The notes under the pieces: generated by a model
What the model saw: the letters and a program-made list of their open reading frames with translations, nothing else
What the model was told of the DNA's origin: nothing
The model's database searches: none
Origin: Burkholderiales bacterium
Lineage (GTDB): Bacteria; Pseudomonadota; Gammaproteobacteria; Burkholderiales; Burkholderiaceae_C
NCBI GenBank assembly: GCA_027484405.1
Contig: JAIXTA010000141.1
Span: 1-64,000 of the forward strand
DNA: 64,000 nt
Reading direction: 5' to 3'
Part shown: positions 61,569 through 64,000 of the stretch, piece by piece
Layout of the letters: each line of letters opens with the position of its first letter
How positions within the stretch are numbered: position 1 is the first letter of the stretch
Translations under genes and position numbers: made by a program

Positions 61569-64000
61569 GCAGCGAATTGGATCCGGTGCGCTGCAATCTC
61601 CATGGAGTCAGCTTGGTCGAAGCCTCGGCCGGCACGGGAAAGACCTGGAACATCTGTGGACTCTATGCACGCCTGCTGCTGGAACTGGATTTGAACGTCA
61701 GCCAGATTCTGGTCGTGACCTTCACGCAAGCGGCCACAGCCGAACTGCGCGACCGGATTCGCATGCGGCTTCAAAACTTGCGCGATGCGCTTGTCGCACG
61801 TGATTCTGCGGATGCCTTGTCGATTGCGCTGCTTGCGAGATTGACAGGCGCAGCCGGCCGAGCCGATGTACAGATCCGTCAGGCGCTGAACCAGGCTCTT
61901 CTGGACTTTGACAACGCAAGCATCACCACGATCCACGGTTTCTGCCAGCGCGCCTTGGCTGATGTGCCCCTGTCGATCGGCCAGCCCTTGGCACTGGATC
62001 TGGTCGAATCCGACGAAGAACTGGCCGACGAAGTTGCGCGCGGCTTGTGGCGCGAGCATGTGGCGTCATCCTCGCCGGACAGTGCGCTTTCGTGCTGGGT
62101 CTGGCAGGAGCGATTGCGCGCTGCCGACGTAGCAGATGCGCTGCGCCTGCATGACGCCAAGCCCACGGCCGAGATCCGCTGGCCAGAAGTGGATGCAGCC
62201 GCTGCGAGCGTCGACTGGACCGCGCTGATCGATTCCGCACGGGCGGCCTGGGACCCTGACCAGCTGATTCACTTGCTTGAAGACGCATCAAGTGCGGACC
62301 ATCTGAATCGCACTCGGATCAAGCCAGAGCAACTGCCTCGCCGCTTGGACCGTGCTGTACGGGACTGGCATACGCTGTTGGCACAGGGTGGCGTGCCCCA
62401 GGCGAGGCCGCAGGATGGGGAGCTCAGGCTGTTCAGCAGGGCCTACCTTGATGCCTGCACCAAGAAATCAGCGCCACGTGTGGTGCACCCCTTCCTGGAC
62501 GCGGCACAGCCGGTACTGGACGCGCTCGCGCAACGCGACAGGGAAGGACGCACCGCATGGCTGAAGACGCTGGCCCGGATGCTCGACGAAGGCCGAGCCC
62601 GGCTGAGAACGATCAAACGGGTGCGTCGCCTGCAATCCTTCGACGACTTGTTGGGACGTCTGCGCGAAGCGCTGCTGGGTAAGAACGGCCCTGAGCTTGC
62701 GCAGTCCCTGCGCGACCGCTTCCCTGCAGCGCTCATCGACGAGTTCCAGGACACCGATCCGGTGCAGTACGACATCTTTCGCAGCATCTATGCGAATACC
62801 AACCAGCCGCTGTTTCTTGTAGGCGACCCGAAGCAGGCCATCTACAGCTTCCGCAATGCAGACCTCCAGGTGTACCTGCGGGCCGCTCGCGCCGCCCAAC
62901 ACCGGTATGCGTTGTTGCGCAACTTCCGCTCAAGTCAGGGCCTGATTGATGGACTCAATGCATTGTGGAGCATGTCGCCGCGCCCCTTTCTCATTGAAGG
63001 CCTTGCATACCAAACCATCGAGGCGGCAGGCGCCCGCCTGGGACCCCTCTACGACACCTCCGGCGGGCCCGCCGAACCGCTCCAGGTGCGCCGCTGGGCG
63101 CCACCTGAAGACGGGCAAGCCTGCAGCAAAGCTCTGAGCAAGAAACGTGTGTGCAGCGATGTGGTGGCAGAAATAGTCCGCCTGCTCGCTGCTGCAGACC
63201 GCGGCAACCTGCGGATCAGTGATCGACCCGTCGCACCGGCAGATATCGCCGTACTGGTACGCACTCGCGCGCAGGGCCAGATGATCAAGCGCGTGCTTTC
63301 GCAAGCCGGTGTGGGCAGTGTGGAGCTGACACGAGAAAGCGTGTTCGCCAGCCTGCTGGCGCGCGATCTGGGACAGGTGCTGCGCGCCATCATCCAGCCT
63401 GGGGACCTCACACGCGTTCGCACTGCGCTGGCAACGCGTCTTCTGGGGCTTGGCGCCAACGAGCTCGAGTCGCTCGCTCGATCGCCGGACGGGCTGCTGC
63501 GATGGAGTGCACAGCTGCGCGATTGGCAAAACCTCTGGCGCCATCGCGGCATCGGAGCGATGCTGCGCGAGCTCGGCGCGCAGATGCAGGTTGCACAGCG
63601 CTTGATGGGTACCGGCGAAGGCGAGCGACAGCTCACCAACCTGCGTCACCTCATTGACCTGCTTGCGCAGCAGGCCGGACGCGGCCTGGCGCCCGATGCG
63701 CTGTTGCGCTGGTTCCTGCGGCAGGTGAGCGATCCACCTGCCCTGGAAGAGGCCCAGTTGCGGCTGGAGTCGGATCAACATCTGGTACAGATTGTCACCG
63801 TGCATCGCTCAAAGGGTCTGGAGTATCCGATCGTGTTCTGCCCCTTTGAGTGGGACGACGCTCAAGCGTCGAGCACCAAGTCGCTCAGTACGCAGTGGCG
63901 CAACGATGCTGGCCAGGTGATTGACTACCGCAGTACCGAGGAAGGCCTGCCTGCCGACATAGAGATGCAACGCAAGCTGGCAACGGCTTCCGAGCGTCTG
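61565..64000 (+). CDS. recB: Exodeoxyribonuclease V subunit RecB, 3' end outside window
   Basis: 812 codons visible, open to the window end and so missing from the ORF track. UvrD-type SF1A helicase: Walker A VEASAGTGKTWNICGLYARL, motif Ia LVVTFTQAATAELRDR, TTIHGFCQRAL, Walker B ALIDEFQDTDPVQ, motif III LVGDPKQAIYSFRNAD, motif IV ALLRNFRSS and, near the end, motif V TVHRSKGLEYPIV. The C-terminal nuclease domain lies beyond the window. The start codon overlaps the recC stop. RecBC(D) processes double-strand breaks, matching the nearby RuvABC. recD is expected downstream. Confidence 0.96.
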   Translation, partial: MSSELDPVRCNLHGVSLVEASAGTGKTWNICGLYARLLLELDLNVSQILVVTFTQAATAELRDRIRMRLQNLRDALVARDSADALSIALLARLTGAAGRADVQIRQALNQALLDFDNASITTIHGFCQRALADVPLSIGQPLALDLVESDEELADEVARGLWREHVASSSPDSALSCWVWQERLRAADVADALRLHDAKPTAEIRWPEVDAAAASVDWTALIDSARAAWDPDQLIHLLEDASSADHLNRTRIKPEQLPRRLDRAVRDWHTLLAQGGVPQARPQDGELRLFSRAYLDACTKKSAPRVVHPFLDAAQPVLDALAQRDREGRTAWLKTLARMLDEGRARLRTIKRVRRLQSFDDLLGRLREALLGKNGPELAQSLRDRFPAALIDEFQDTDPVQYDIFRSIYANTNQPLFLVGDPKQAIYSFRNADLQVYLRAARAAQHRYALLRNFRSSQGLIDGLNALWSMSPRPFLIEGLAYQTIEAAGARLGPLYDTSGGPAEPLQVRRWAPPEDGQACSKALSKKRVCSDVVAEIVRLLAAADRGNLRISDRPVAPADIAVLVRTRAQGQMIKRVLSQAGVGSVELTRESVFASLLARDLGQVLRAIIQPGDLTRVRTALATRLLGLGANELESLARSPDGLLRWSAQLRDWQNLWRHRGIGAMLRELGAQMQVAQRLMGTGEGERQLTNLRHLIDLLAQQAGRGLAPDALLRWFLRQVSDPPALEEAQLRLESDQHLVQIVTVHRSKGLEYPIVFCPFEWDDAQASSTKSLSTQWRNDAGQVIDYRSTEEGLPADIEMQRKLATASERL

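Overview
The window is 64 kb of GC-rich, densely coded bacterial chromosome. Its gene content and order (ksgA-pdxA-surA-lptD next to amgK-murU; dusB-fis-purH; ruvC-ruvA with ruvB nearby; ybgC-tolQRAB-pal-cpoB; tRNA-Lys pair; recC-recB) point to a Gram-negative betaproteobacterium, most probably Burkholderiales. LptD, SurA, Tol-Pal and peptidoglycan-recycling genes confirm an outer membrane. No genus can be named from the sequence alone. The window holds no rRNA, CRISPR array, transposase or prophage. Most long ORF-track lines are GC-driven shadows of real genes.

Layout. 1-5.2 kb: 3'-truncated AceE-type 2-oxoacid dehydrogenase E1 (minus), an orphan hybrid histidine kinase, a GAF protein and a lipoprotein. 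5.4-9.9 kb: an AttEFGH-like operon (ATPase, fused double-FtsX permease, AttH/CrtC-like secreted protein). 10.1-12.0 kb: an MsbA-like ABC exporter bracketed by two related inverted-repeat elements. 12.2-19.8 kb: outer-membrane biogenesis cluster ksgA-pdxA-surA-lptD (minus), divergent from amgK-murU (cell-wall sugar recycling); murU is preceded by a degenerate copy of its own first 15 codons. 20-26.5 kb: pepP, dusB-fis-(MazG-like/GNAT fusion)-purH and a diguanylate cyclase. 26.5-29.4 kb: minus-strand rubrerythrin / Fe-S oxidoreductase / DUF3501 / small membrane protein group. 29.6-37.3 kb: ruvC-ruvA, alpha-carbonic anhydrase, argP/argO divergent pair, a secreted prolyl oligopeptidase, ruvB.

37.3-40.8 kb is the most accessory-looking part: visibly lower GC in places, a GH19 peptidoglycan-hydrolase-like protein without signal peptide, translationally coupled to a small exported protein, a divergent small exported Cys-rich protein, a 600-bp repeat-rich non-coding stretch, and a second exported protein sharing the Cys motif of the first. 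I read it as a candidate antibacterial effector-immunity locus (inference). 41-44.2 kb: GntR(YtrA-type)-ABC-permease operon with a perfect dyad operator over its promoter. 44.3-50 kb: S9 peptidase, a TPR-like protein with a degenerate GGDEF domain, and a Gcr-family membrane protein. 50-56.6 kb: ybgC and tolQ-tolR-tolA-tolB-pal-cpoB, with an inverted glycosyltransferase gene wedged between ybgC and tolQ. 56.7-64 kb: YeeE/TsuA-type transporter, two tRNA-Lys genes, recC and the 5' part of recB.

Several intergenic gaps carry copies of a short hairpin-containing repeat family (core [TC]CGCTTGT followed by a stem-loop and GCGCATG), described under findings.
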